A DNA stretch of 61,558 nucleotides from Actinomadura bangladeshensis (GCF_004348335.1 NZ_SMJW01000011.1:1-61558); one strand, 5' to 3'; counted from the first letter of the stretch, positions 42,034 to 50,715 are shown. The notes: generated by a model not told the origin, from the letters alone. Program-made: numbers and translations.

Positions 42034-42351
42034 GGCTCTCCTTCGGGTGGATGGGACGGCACCCACGTGGGAGCTGGGGACTGACGAGTTCGCCGGCATT
42101 CCGGCACTCGCTACCGGCCACTGCCCTGGTCAGCGGTGACATGGACGGCGGCATGCCAGTGGATGGTACGCCGTGTCATGTGGTGGCACAATAGCCGTCC
42201 ACGACGGAAATACCGCGGAGCCGGATGTTGCACGGGGCGGCCGGACGTGAATCGGATCATGCTCGTCGACCTGGGAAGGCGCCGCTCTATGTCGGGGAGC
42301 CCGGGGGCACGGCCGGGTCGCCGGCCGGAATGACCGCTGGGAGCGGACGGG
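42034..42351. other. Intergenic region without a gene, leader of the MFS transporter
   Basis: This 318-base spacer lies between the MFS start and the iclR stop. Short open frames on the plus strand (about 60-68 codons) have no ribosome site and no recognisable product. Bases 42150-42210 are moderately AT-rich and could hold the MFS promoter on the minus strand, but I see no clear paired hexamers or dyad. Confidence 0.5.
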
Positions 42352-43164
42352 TCAGCTGGAGGAGAGCAGCCGGCTGATCTCGTCCGCCGCCGCCATCACC
42401 AGCGGCGCCCAGGTCTTCTCCTTGGAGCGGTCGAAACGCATGTCCGGCACGGAGAGCGTGAGTCCCGCGATCGGGTATCCCGCCGCGTTCGTGATGGCCG
42501 CGCCGATGGAGGCCACGTGCGGGCGGTACCACGACGACGAGCCGTGCAGCGCGTAACCGCGCTTCGCGGTCTCCGCGATCTCCTTCCGGAGTGTGCCGGA
42601 GTCCGGTACGGGGTGCTGCGCGAACTCCTTGATCTCGTGCCGCAGCAGGTCGTCTACCTCGGTACCGGACAGTCGCGCCATGATCGCCAAACCCGCCGAG
42701 GTGGCGCGCAGCGGGACGCGCGCGCCGACCTCCTGGTGCACGCGCACGATCTGCGTGGTCTCCTCCCGGGCGACGATGACGTACTCCTCGCCGTCGCGGA
42801 CGCCGAGGAGGACGGTCTCGTCGGTTTTCGCCGAGAGGTGCTTGATGGCGGGCGCCGCCACCTCGCGGAGGTCCTGTTCTCCGGCGCTGCGCAGACCGAG
42901 CGTCAGCGCCTTCATCGTCACACCCCACCGCGCACGCTCGGGGTCCACGATCCGCAGCCAGCCGGCTTGCCTGAGCGTCACCAGGCACCGCTGGACGGAA
43001 CTCTTCGGGATGTCCGTCGCGCGGGCCAGGTCCGAGACGCCGATCGGCTGCCGGAGGGCGACCTCTTCGAAGACGCGCAGGGTGCTGAGCACGCTGTTCA
43101 TCGACCGGATGCTGCTGCTCGGCCTGTCCTGCCCGGTGTCGCCGTCGCCCTCTGACTTGTGCAT
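42352..43164 (-). CDS. IclR-family transcriptional regulator
   Basis: A 270-aa regulator. The N-terminal winged helix is at about residues 25-80 (LRQPIGVSDLARATDIPKSS, then VQRCLVTLRQAGWL). The GAF-like IclR effector domain follows, with TVLLGVRDGEEYVIV and LRATSAGLAIMARL, closing with AITNAAGYPIAGLTLSVPD. ATG at 43164 is chosen for N-terminal length and because two palindromes lie directly upstream. Further in-frame starts (43206, 43227, 43272) would carry those sites inside the gene. No ribosome binding site is visible before 43164, so a leaderless mRNA is possible. It is divergent from the CapA/deacetylase/M20 operon, its likely target. Confidence 0.9.
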   Translation of the reverse strand: MHKSEGDGDTGQDRPSSSIRSMNSVLSTLRVFEEVALRQPIGVSDLARATDIPKSSVQRCLVTLRQAGWLRIVDPERARWGVTMKALTLGLRSAGEQDLREVAAPAIKHLSAKTDETVLLGVRDGEEYVIVAREETTQIVRVHQEVGARVPLRATSAGLAIMARLSGTEVDDLLRHEIKEFAQHPVPDSGTLRKEIAETAKRGYALHGSSSWYRPHVASIGAAITNAAGYPIAGLTLSVPDMRFDRSKEKTWAPLVMAAADEISRLLSSS

Positions 43165-43166
43165 GA

Positions 43167-43182
43167 GGTACGTAAGCGTACC
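43167..43182. promoter_or_regulatory. Perfect dyad GGTACG-N4-CGTACC immediately upstream of iclR
   Basis: GGTACGTAAGCGTACC at 43167-43182 has 6-bp perfect arms and a 4-base spacer. It abuts the ATG proposed for iclR at 43164. Bound protein here would block iclR expression, as expected of an autoregulatory IclR operator. Confidence 0.55.
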
Positions 43183-43244
43183 AAGCTGCGCACTGCCGTC
43201 TCTCATGTCGGCACGCTTTACCCGCATTTCCGGCCGTGCTACTT

Positions 43245-43271
43245 TACGGCATAGCGTATCGCTATACGGCA
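43245..43271. promoter_or_regulatory. Dyad ATAGCG-N3-CGCTAT flanked by TACGGCA direct repeats
   Basis: ATAGCGTATCGCTAT (43251-43265) is a perfect 6-bp inverted repeat. On both sides is TACGGCA (43245-43251 and 43265-43271), giving a 27-base symmetric block. It lies 24 bases upstream of the CapA-like start and so could control the catabolic operon, working with the second dyad near iclR. Confidence 0.55.
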
Positions 43272-43295
43272 CATCTCGCTCTATGGAACGGTGTC

Positions 43296-44429
43296 ATGGA
43301 TCTGAACATCGTGGGAGACGTCGTCGTCTCGGGGTGGCCGCGGCGCCCGGTCGCCGACCCCGGCCGCCCGGGCGACTCGGCCTTCGGGCTGCTCCGGGGC
43401 GGCGACCTGACGATCGGGAACCTGGAGGTACCGCTCACCGAGTCCGGGCAGCCCGCCGAGAAACTGGTCGCGATGCGCGCTCCGGTCTCGGGTGCGCGGG
43501 AGATCGCGGCGCTCGGCTTCGACCTGATGTCCCTTGCCACCAACCACGCGCTGGACTACGGCGCCGAGGGCATGCGCGACACGGTCCGGGCGCTGGACGC
43601 CGCGGGCGTCCGGCACGCCGGGTTCGGCGAGTCGGCCGCCGAGGCCACCCGTCCCCGCGTGGTGACCGCCGGCGGGCGGAGCCTGGCGTTCTTCAGCTTC
43701 TGCTCCGCCCTCCCGCTGGGCTTCAACGCGACCGCCGACCGGGCCGGCATCGGCGCCATCCGGGTCCGCCAGAGCTTCGAGTTCGACAGCACGTTCCTGG
43801 ACGAGACCCCGGGCACGCCGCCGTTCGTGCATTCGAGCGCGCACGAGCCGGATGTCCGCGCGGCCGAGGCCCGGATCGGCGAAGCCAAGCGGGACAACGA
43901 CTTCGTCGCCGTGGCGCTGCACTGGGGCGTGCCGTTCTGCTACCTGCCGGAAGCGCAGGGGCCGCTCGCGCGATACCAGCGGCCGCTGGCACAGCGCCTG
44001 GTCGACGCGGGCGCGGACCTCGTGATCGGGCACCACCCGCACTGCCTGCATCCGGTCGAGTTCTACGGGCGCGGGCTGATCCTGTACTCCACCGGCAACT
44101 TCGTTTTCGACTGGTGCGACGGCTGGCGCCCGGACTCGATGGTCGCGACGGAGGACGGCCACCTGGCCGCTCCTTACCGGCCCGCCCTGATGAAGGGCCC
44201 CTGGTTCGAGAGCGCCGTGTTCCGCGTCGGGCTGGGCGGCCCCGACGGGCCCACCCTTCGCTTGCACCCCATCGAACTCGACTCCGACAGCCAGCCGATC
44301 CTGCCCCGGCCCGAGGTGGCGGCCTCGATCCTCGCCCGGTTCGCGGAGGCGTCGAGGGAACTGGACCCGTCCGTCGCGGTCGACGACGACGGGATTGTGC
44401 GGCGCGACAACATCAAGGAGGACGCGTGA
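43296..44429 (+). CDS. CapA-family metallophosphoesterase-like protein
   Basis: A 377-aa protein of the CapA/PgsA (poly-gamma-glutamate capsule) family, which has a calcineurin-like metallophosphatase fold. Motifs are DLNIVGDVVVSG, LTIGNLEVPLTE, SLATNHALDYG, VAVALHWGVPFCY and VIGHHPHCLHPVEFYGR, ending in LYSTGNFVFDW. There is no signal peptide or membrane anchor, unlike capsule-linked CapA, so it is a cytoplasmic enzyme. It is first in a three-gene operon with a deacetylase and an M20 amidohydrolase, under IclR control. That context suggests catabolism of an N-acylated or glutamyl compound rather than capsule synthesis. The precise reaction is unknown. Confidence 0.88.
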   Translation: MDLNIVGDVVVSGWPRRPVADPGRPGDSAFGLLRGGDLTIGNLEVPLTESGQPAEKLVAMRAPVSGAREIAALGFDLMSLATNHALDYGAEGMRDTVRALDAAGVRHAGFGESAAEATRPRVVTAGGRSLAFFSFCSALPLGFNATADRAGIGAIRVRQSFEFDSTFLDETPGTPPFVHSSAHEPDVRAAEARIGEAKRDNDFVAVALHWGVPFCYLPEAQGPLARYQRPLAQRLVDAGADLVIGHHPHCLHPVEFYGRGLILYSTGNFVFDWCDGWRPDSMVATEDGHLAAPYRPALMKGPWFESAVFRVGLGGPDGPTLRLHPIELDSDSQPILPRPEVAASILARFAEASRELDPSVAVDDDGIVRRDNIKEDA

Positions 44430-45322
44430 CCGAGCAGCAGCCCTGGCTGTGGGACGAGCCGACCTGGCGGGGGCACGTCGAGCGCGTGCGTGCGGGACGC
44501 CCGCTGCGCCCGCGATCCTGGCCCGGTGAGGCCAAGGTCGCCGTGGCGTTGTCGTTCGACTCCGACCACGAGACGATCCCCCTGCGGGACGGCGAGTTGC
44601 TGCCGGGCAAGCTGTCGCAGGGGGAGTACGGTGCGCGTGTCGGTGTGCCGCGGATCCTCAGGCTCCTCGAACGCTTCGAGGCGCCGTCGACCTTCTTCAT
44701 GCCCGCCGTGTCCGCGCTGCTGCACGACGGCGAGGCGAAGTCCTATGCGGACGCCGGACACGAGGTGGCGCTGCACGGCTGGATCCACGAACGCAACACC
44801 CACTTGCCGGCCGGGGTCGAACGCGACCTCGCCTTCCGGGCCGCGGACACCCTCGAACGCCTCACCGGGACACGCCCGGTCGGCATCCGCACGCCGTCCT
44901 GGGACTTCTCGTCCGACTCGCTGGAGATCATCCGCGAGCTCGGACTGACCTACGACTCGTCACTGATGGCCGACGACGACTGCTACGAGATCCTGGCCGA
45001 CGGTGAACCCACCGGCATCGTGGAACTGCCGGTCGAGTGGATCCGCGACGACATGCCGTACTTCATGATGGAGCGCTTCTCCACACTGCGGCCCTACACG
45101 CCGCCACGCGGGGTGCTGTCGATCTGGCGTGACGAGTTCGACGGCGCCTATGCCGAGGGCGGGATCTTCCAGCTCACCCTGCACCCCCACTGCATCGGGC
45201 ACCGCTCACGGCTCTCGATGCTCACCGAGCTGCTCGAACACATCGCCTCGCACGAGGGCGTCTGGTTCGCCACGCATGCTCAGATCGCCGATCACGTACT
45301 GAACGGAAAGGGCCTGGTGTGA
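44426..45322 (+). CDS. Polysaccharide deacetylase-family protein
   Basis: A 298-aa NodB-homology enzyme of the cytoplasmic, PuuE/HpPgdA-like branch. Motif 1, VALSFDSDHET (base Asp and metal Asp), is followed by PSTFFMPAVSALLHDG, then the metal-His motif HEVALHGWIHERN and GIRTPSWDFSSDSLEII, with C-terminal LTLHPHCIGHRSRL. No secretion signal is present, so it acts on a small intracellular substrate and not on the wall. The GTG start overlaps the capA stop (GTGA), with AAGGAGG upstream. Its stop overlaps the amidohydrolase start. The three genes are thus translationally coupled. Confidence 0.92.
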   Translation: MTEQQPWLWDEPTWRGHVERVRAGRPLRPRSWPGEAKVAVALSFDSDHETIPLRDGELLPGKLSQGEYGARVGVPRILRLLERFEAPSTFFMPAVSALLHDGEAKSYADAGHEVALHGWIHERNTHLPAGVERDLAFRAADTLERLTGTRPVGIRTPSWDFSSDSLEIIRELGLTYDSSLMADDDCYEILADGEPTGIVELPVEWIRDDMPYFMMERFSTLRPYTPPRGVLSIWRDEFDGAYAEGGIFQLTLHPHCIGHRSRLSMLTELLEHIASHEGVWFATHAQIADHVLNGKGLV

Positions 45323-46485
45323 TGACCGGTATCAACGATCGGATCCAGCGCACGTTCGAGGAGAACCTGGGCTCGGTTCTGGAGCTTTCCCATCGGATCA
45401 ATGCCAACCCGGAGTTGGCCTTCGAGGAGCGGGAGACGTCGGCGCTGCTCATTGAGGCTCTCCAGGCTGGCGGAAAGTTCACCGTGGAGGAGGGTGTGGC
45501 CGATATGCCGACGGCGTTCGTGGCGTCGGCCGGATCCGGGGACCTGGCGGTGGGCGTCTGCGCGGAGATGGACGCGCTTCCCGGCATCGGCCACGGCTGC
45601 GGCCACAATGTCATCGCGGCGTCGGCGGTGGGCGCCGCGCTGGCTCTGGCTCCGGTCGCCGATGAGCTGGGGCTCACCGTGCGGGTCTTCGGCACTCCGG
45701 CCGAGGAACGCGGAACCGGCAAGGAGATCATGGTCAACCGCGGTGTCTTCGACGACACCCACGCGGCGATGATGGTGCACCCCACGCTCAAGGACGTCGT
45801 CACCCCGCAGTTGCGGGCGTCCCGCTCCTGGCAGGTGGTCTACTCCGGTCGCGGCGGGCACGCCTCGCGCCCCTGGCGGGCGCGCAACGCCGGCGATGCG
45901 ACCATCGTCGCCCAGACCGCCATCGCCCTGCTGCGCCAGCAGTTGCGGGACGGTGTCCGGGTGCACCATCTGGTCAAGGACGCCGGTGCGGCCGTCAACG
46001 TCATCTCCGACCGCACGGTCGTGGAGTGCATGATCCGTTGCGACACCATCGACGAGGTCGACCAGGTGTGGGACCGGGTCCGGTCCTGCTTCGACGCCGG
46101 CGCCGTCGCCACCGGCACCACCGTCGAGTACACCTCGCTGCCCTCCATCTACCGTGAGTTCCGGCACGACCCCGACCTGGCCCGGTTGTTCGAGAAGAAC
46201 GCCAAGGCCGTCGGCCGGACGTTCCCCGACTACGAGGACACGATGTTCGGCTCGACCGACATGGGCAACGTCTCGCTGCGCATTCCCGCGATCCACCCCA
46301 TGCTCTCCTTCGACCTCCCGGCCGAGGACGGCAACCACACCGCGGCCTTCGCCGCCGCCGCCGGCGGCCCCCAAGGCGACCGGTTCGTCCGCGACGCAGG
46401 CCTGTCCATGGCCCTCACCATCGCCGACATCGCCCGCTCCACCCCCATCCGAGCACGCCTGACCACCCCACCCACCGGCAAGTAA
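45322..46485 (+). CDS. M20-family amidohydrolase (AbgB-like)
   Basis: A 387-aa zinc amidohydrolase. The metal-binding block is CAEMDALPGIGHGCGHNVIA, followed by the catalytic Glu in GTPAEERGTGK. The dimerisation domain has SGRGGHASRPWRARNAGDA. The C-terminal His region is SFDLPAEDGNHTAAF. This resembles AbgB/p-aminobenzoyl-glutamate hydrolase and other aminoacylase-like members. ATG at 45322 shares its first base with the previous stop (TGATG); a GTG three bases upstream is equally possible. It probably releases an amino acid from an amide produced by the two upstream enzymes. Confidence 0.93.
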   Translation: MTGINDRIQRTFEENLGSVLELSHRINANPELAFEERETSALLIEALQAGGKFTVEEGVADMPTAFVASAGSGDLAVGVCAEMDALPGIGHGCGHNVIAASAVGAALALAPVADELGLTVRVFGTPAEERGTGKEIMVNRGVFDDTHAAMMVHPTLKDVVTPQLRASRSWQVVYSGRGGHASRPWRARNAGDATIVAQTAIALLRQQLRDGVRVHHLVKDAGAAVNVISDRTVVECMIRCDTIDEVDQVWDRVRSCFDAGAVATGTTVEYTSLPSIYREFRHDPDLARLFEKNAKAVGRTFPDYEDTMFGSTDMGNVSLRIPAIHPMLSFDLPAEDGNHTAAFAAAAGGPQGDRFVRDAGLSMALTIADIARSTPIRARLTTPPTGK

Positions 46486-46651
46486 AGGAACGGACCCGCG
46501 AGTGGGGACCGCAGGGGAGGAGGCGGGGGGGCGCGATTTCTGCACCCCGGAATCGTGTCGCCCCTCGATGCGTCGCAAGCAACCCTCTACTTGAGCTGCC
46601 GAGACGGGCGGCGGCGCGGAGTCATCGGCTACGGGTACAGAAGGGTGCACC

Positions 46652-47629
46652 ATGCAGACGTGGCAGGTCGGGAGCTTCACCATCACCAAGGTTCTCGAGT
46701 TTCCCATCCAGGTGGGATTGCTCGACGGCCTCATCGCGCAGCTGACGCCGGAGACACGCCGTGAGATCGACTGGCTGTACCCGGACTATCTCAACGAGTC
46801 CGGCCAGATCATCGCGGACATGCACTGCTTCGTCATCGACACCGGCGAGCACGTGATCCTGACCGACGCCGGCTGCGGCAACGGCAAGAGCTACCCGATG
46901 CAGCCGATCTGGAGCAACCTCGACACCCCGTTCCTCAAGCGGCTCAGGGAAGCCGGCTACGGCCGCGACGACATCGACATCATCCTGTGCACCCACGCCC
47001 ATCTCGACCACGTCGGCTGGTTCAGCATGCGCGACGAGAACGGCCGCTGGGTTCCCACGTTCCCGAACGCACGCCTCATCATGGTGCGCGACGAGTACGA
47101 GCGGCACCTGAGCCAGATCGTCGACGCACCCACCGCCGAAGGCGCCGGCACGGCGGGGGCGGCCGATGACGAAGAGGTCGACCTCATCGATCGCGCTTTC
47201 CGTCCCGACACCTCGGCGCTGTCAGACCAGACGAGGCTGATCCAGGAGGAGTCCTTCCAGCCCGTCGCCGACGCCGGGTTGCTGGAGCTCGTCCCAATCG
47301 ACGGAGAGGTCGTCCCGGGGGTCCGGTACGTGTCGACCCCGGGTCACACGGCCTTCCACCACAGCGTCCGGCTCGAGTCTGATGGCGCCTCTGCCTTCGT
47401 GACGGGCGACGCCTTCCATCACCCGATCCAGATCGCCCGTCCGGACTGGAGCTCGCAGGGCGACTGGGACCCCGAGGCGTCGTCGCGGAGTCGGCGCTTG
47501 GCGCTGAAGTCGTGCGCCGGGACCGATGTCCTCTTCATGGGCACCCACTTCGCGGGACCCACCGCGGGGTACATCGTCGAGGACGGCGAGGGCTTCCGCC
47601 TGGTGGACAAGGCTCCGATGCAGGTCTGA
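46652..47629 (+). CDS. MBL-fold metallo-hydrolase
   Basis: A 325-aa zinc hydrolase. The signature THAHLDHVGWFS is complete (HxHxDH). Further metal ligands follow in STPGHTAFHHSV and VTGDAFHHPIQ, and HFAG near the end gives the last His. The N-terminal domain has GQIIADMHCFVIDTGEHVIL. This layout fits the lactonase/arylsulfatase-like branch. The 166-base gap to the amidohydrolase has no terminator, so partial read-through is possible, and AAGGGTG lies before the start. It is closed by a very strong terminator. It may act on a lactone or ester from the same substrate. Confidence 0.92.
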   Translation: MQTWQVGSFTITKVLEFPIQVGLLDGLIAQLTPETRREIDWLYPDYLNESGQIIADMHCFVIDTGEHVILTDAGCGNGKSYPMQPIWSNLDTPFLKRLREAGYGRDDIDIILCTHAHLDHVGWFSMRDENGRWVPTFPNARLIMVRDEYERHLSQIVDAPTAEGAGTAGAADDEEVDLIDRAFRPDTSALSDQTRLIQEESFQPVADAGLLELVPIDGEVVPGVRYVSTPGHTAFHHSVRLESDGASAFVTGDAFHHPIQIARPDWSSQGDWDPEASSRSRRLALKSCAGTDVLFMGTHFAGPTAGYIVEDGEGFRLVDKAPMQV

Positions 47630-47646
47630 GGGCCGCCGTCGCCGGA

Positions 47647-47707
47647 CAGGGCCCCGCGGGTGACGGACCACGAGATCACCTCGTGGTCCGTCACCCGCGG
47701 GGCCCTG
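47647..47707 (+). terminator. Very long perfect hairpin terminator (28-bp stem)
   Basis: Bases 47647-47674 are the exact reverse complement of 47680-47707, a 28-bp perfect stem with a 5-base loop (ATCAC). It starts 18 bases after the MBL-gene stop and is followed by GTCTTTTCC. It isolates the MBL unit from the ABC importer. Confidence 0.85.
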
Positions 47708-47805
47708 GTCTTTTCCGGTGGCTCGGACCTCCGTACCGGCGCCGGTCCGCGCTCATTTCCGTCAGTCGGAATCGTCTCGACATCCACCCCTGCTGAACGT
47801 GACCG

Positions 47806-47859
47806 TTGACACATCGACGGGAGCGTCAGTAGATTTCCCAACCATAACGTCAGATTTCC
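47806..47859 (+). promoter_or_regulatory. Promoter of the ABC importer with AGATTTCC direct repeats
   Basis: TTGACA (47806-47811) and TAGATT (47830-47835), separated by 18 bases, make a good housekeeping-sigma promoter. AGATTTCC occurs at 47831-47838 and again at 47852-47859, exactly 21 bases apart (two helical turns), overlapping the -10 and the likely start of transcription. This suits a repressor site. The gene starts at 47905. Confidence 0.6.
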
Positions 47860-47904
47860 GACTCAAGCGTCGTTGCTTGTCGGACCAGGGAAAGTGGCAA
47901 GCGT

Positions 47905-49482
47905 ATGTACGACGAAGCGACTCTGTCGGCAGGCGAGACCCCGGCCCTCAGGTTCGACGGGCTCACCAAGCGGTTCGGTCAGAGCGAGGTGCTCAGCGAC
48001 GTCTCGTTCGACGTCAGGGCCGGCGAGATCCACGCCCTCCTGGGAGCCAACGGCGCCGGCAAGTCGACCCTGATCAAAATCCTCGCCGGCCTCTACGACC
48101 TCGATGCCGGTCGCATCGAGGTGCTCGGCAAGGCGCTGGAGTCCACTCACGGCCAGGGCCGCGCCGCCGCCCGGGCGGGCGGGATCGCCTTCGTGCACCA
48201 GGACCTCGGGCTCGTCGAGGACATCAGCGTCGCCGACAACATCGCGCTCCAACTGGGCTTCGAGAAGCGGTTCGGGCTGATCAGCTCCCGCTCCACGGAA
48301 GCCCGCATCCAGCACGTGCTCGCCTCTGTCGGCGCCGAGTTCGGGGCCGACCGCATGGTCAGTTCCCTCTCGCGCGACGAACAGGTCCTGTGCGCGGTCG
48401 CTCGCGCCCTCGCGCAGGAGCCCGGCATCGTCATCCTGGACGAGGTCAGTGCGAGTCTTCCCAAACCCGAGGTCGAGCGCCTCTCCCGGTCCCTGCGGCG
48501 GATGCGCCGCAGCGGCGTGGCCTTCATCTACGTCACCCACCGTCTCGACGAGCTCACCGACTTGGTGGATCGAGTCACCGTGCTGCGCAACGGACGCAAG
48601 GTGGTAACCGCGGCCCTCGCCGACCTCACCCACGACGAGATCGTGCGGCACATCGTCGGGAACGAGGTGGCCACCGCCCAGCCGAACCTCCGGCCCGAGG
48701 GATCGTGCGACGCCGGCGATGTCCCCAAACTCGCCGTCCGGGACCTCGCGACGAACGCCCAGACCGCCCCGATCTCGTTCGATGTACGCGCCGGAGAGGT
48801 GCTGGGGATCTGCGGCCTCGTCGGCAGCGGCACCCGCGAGCTCGCACAGGTCCTGGCCGGGGCCCGCAGGCCGGCCGGGGGAACGGCCGAGGTCAACGGC
48901 GTTCTCCTGCCGCTCGGCCGGCCGGAGGCGATGGCCCGGCACGGGTGCACCGTCGTACCGGGCGACCGCCAGCGCGAGGGGATCATCACCGGCCTCGGCA
49001 TCCGGGAGAACCTGCTGCCCACCCGACGGGCGTTCGGCGCCTGGTCCCGGGCCGGCTTCCGCAGCTCCCGGCGGGAAACCCGTGCCGTCGTGCGGACCTG
49101 CGACCAGTTCGACGTCGTGCCCCGCGACCGCGCGGACCGCGACGTCGCCGAGCTCAGCGGCGGCAACCAGCAGAAGATCCTCTTCGCCCGCGCACTCGCG
49201 GACCGGCCCGAGGTCGCCGTCCTGGAGGACCCGACGGCCGGGGTCGACGTCGGATCTCGTGCGGTCCTCTACGACCTCATGCACGAAGCGGCCGCGGCGG
49301 GCACCGCCGTGCTGCTGATCAGCACGGACTTCGAGGAAGTCGCCGCGCAGTCCCATCGGGTGCTGGTGCTCAGCCACGGCGAGATCGTCGAAGAGTTCCG
49401 GGACGCACGGGAGGTGAGCGCGGACCGCCTCGCCGAGGCGAGCTACGCCGTCACCAGCAGGGAGAGCGATGTCAGCGCATAG
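47905..49482 (+). CDS. Sugar-type ABC importer ATPase (two fused ABC domains, RbsA/MglA-like)
   Basis: A 525-aa protein with two ATPase domains, as in ribose and autoinducer-2 importers. Domain 1 has Walker A GANGAGKST and H-loop VTHRLDE. Its signature reads LSRDEQ instead of LSxGxQ, and Walker B reads VILDEVSASL, without the usual DEPT. Domain 2 has the GLVGSGTRE P-loop common to RbsA, signature LSGGNQQK, and VAVLEDPTAGVDVG, in which the family order DEP becomes EDP. These are unusual but the fold is intact. Ribosome site GGGAAAGTGG precedes the ATG. It works with the lipoprotein and permease that follow. Substrate is unknown. Confidence 0.93.
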   Translation: MYDEATLSAGETPALRFDGLTKRFGQSEVLSDVSFDVRAGEIHALLGANGAGKSTLIKILAGLYDLDAGRIEVLGKALESTHGQGRAAARAGGIAFVHQDLGLVEDISVADNIALQLGFEKRFGLISSRSTEARIQHVLASVGAEFGADRMVSSLSRDEQVLCAVARALAQEPGIVILDEVSASLPKPEVERLSRSLRRMRRSGVAFIYVTHRLDELTDLVDRVTVLRNGRKVVTAALADLTHDEIVRHIVGNEVATAQPNLRPEGSCDAGDVPKLAVRDLATNAQTAPISFDVRAGEVLGICGLVGSGTRELAQVLAGARRPAGGTAEVNGVLLPLGRPEAMARHGCTVVPGDRQREGIITGLGIRENLLPTRRAFGAWSRAGFRSSRRETRAVVRTCDQFDVVPRDRADRDVAELSGGNQQKILFARALADRPEVAVLEDPTAGVDVGSRAVLYDLMHEAAAAGTAVLLISTDFEEVAAQSHRVLVLSHGEIVEEFRDAREVSADRLAEASYAVTSRESDVSA

Positions 49483-49563
49483 CTGTCACGTTCTCGGGCC
49501 CCCCGCACCAGGTAACCCGCGGCAGCCGACGGAGGGCGCCGGGAGTACAGAGGAGGCACCACG

Positions 49564-50715
49564 ATGACGACGAGATCTTCCCGACGCGGGCCGGACAGGT
49601 CCTGGCGGGACCCCCTGGTCTGGGGCGTGTGGGCGAGCGCGATGCTCCTGGTCCTGACCGCCTGCTCGGGCGGCTCCCTCGACACGGCCTCGGGCGCCGG
49701 CAGTGGCTCCGATGTCCTGACCGACGCGATGAAGCCGGTCACCAAGGTCGCAGCGCCCACCGAAAAGTTCACGCAGCCGAAGGACAAGCACATCCTCATC
49801 CTGTCCTGCGGGAGTTCGGGCCAGGGTTGCGTCAACGAGGCAAAGGAGGAGGAGAGGGTCGCCAAGTCACTGGGGTGGACCGTCGACGTGGTCGACGGAA
49901 AGCTGGATCCCACCGTATGGAACCAGGTCGTCAAGCAGGCGGCACAGTCGGGCGTGGACGGGATCATCGCGATTTCGTCCGACCCGAACTTGTACGGCGA
50001 CGCGATGGAGATCGTCGCGGACAAGGACATCCCGTTCGTCCTCACGCAACAGACTCCTGGCGACAAGGACGTCAAGGGCATCGACACCTACATTGCCCCC
50101 GACCCGCAGGTGGGCGGACACGATGTAGCGAAATGGATCATCGCCGACTCCGGCGGTCGGGCAAATGTTCTGGTCATCGACTTCCCCGGGTTCGCGAACG
50201 TCAATCAGCGGGGAGCGAAGATCATCGAAAAGCTCGAAAGCGACTGCGAGGACTGCACCGTCACGAAGGTGGACCAGGCGCCGGCGACCATTGGAACCGG
50301 CTTGGCGCCTCTCGTCACCAATCAACTGCAGCAGAACCCCGGCATCGATTACATCTGGGGATCCGACGACTGCTGCGTCAGCTTCATGCAGCAGGGCATC
50401 CAGCAGGCGGGCAGGACCGGCTCGGTCAAGCTCGCGTCGATGACGGGATATCCCGAGCAGATGACGCAGATCAAGGACGGGACGATGGGCGCGGAGCTGG
50501 CCTCCCCCACGCTCTTCTCGGCCTGGCTCGCCGTCGACAGCCTCGGCCGGCTGATGGCGGGGGAGCCGACGCAGAAGTACTGGGCCCTGCCGCAGCGAAT
50601 TTGGACCAAGAGCACAATCGACAAGGCTCCGCCCGAGATTTTCAAGGTCGGCTGGAACACCGAGGTCGATTACCAGAAGATGTTCGAGGACCTGTGGGGA
50701 ACGAGCACGTCATGA
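49564..50715 (+). CDS. Substrate-binding lipoprotein of the sugar-type ABC importer
   Basis: A 383-aa type I periplasmic-binding protein. The N terminus has a twin-Arg-rich region, a hydrophobic stretch and lipobox LVLTAC with Cys34 as lipid anchor, so it is tethered outside the membrane. The mature fold has two lobes: an N-terminal part with KHILILSCGSSGQGC and a DGIIAISSDPNLYGDAM motif, and a C-terminal part with GIDYIWGSDDCCVSFMQ. Several additional Cys pairs could form disulfides. The GAGGAGG site before 49564 is strong. Its stop overlaps the permease start by four bases (ATGA). The ligand cannot be read from sequence. Confidence 0.92.
   Translation: MTTRSSRRGPDRSWRDPLVWGVWASAMLLVLTACSGGSLDTASGAGSGSDVLTDAMKPVTKVAAPTEKFTQPKDKHILILSCGSSGQGCVNEAKEEERVAKSLGWTVDVVDGKLDPTVWNQVVKQAAQSGVDGIIAISSDPNLYGDAMEIVADKDIPFVLTQQTPGDKDVKGIDTYIAPDPQVGGHDVAKWIIADSGGRANVLVIDFPGFANVNQRGAKIIEKLESDCEDCTVTKVDQAPATIGTGLAPLVTNQLQQNPGIDYIWGSDDCCVSFMQQGIQQAGRTGSVKLASMTGYPEQMTQIKDGTMGAELASPTLFSAWLAVDSLGRLMAGEPTQKYWALPQRIWTKSTIDKAPPEIFKVGWNTEVDYQKMFEDLWGTSTS

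Noticed and set aside
42034..42351. Small plus-strand ORFs of 60-68 codons
   Set aside because: No ribosome site, no recognisable motif, composition like non-coding high-GC DNA.
43296..44429. Capsule (poly-gamma-glutamate) synthesis gene
   Set aside because: The CapA-like protein has no membrane anchor and no PgsB/C partners. Neighbours are hydrolases and an IclR regulator, so catabolism is more likely.
47718..49500. Upstream part of a very long plus-strand frame (47718-51794) that ends as the permease
   Set aside because: Before 50712 it is Arg/Gly-rich and overlaps the ATPase and lipoprotein genes in another frame. Only the last 360 codons are the permease.
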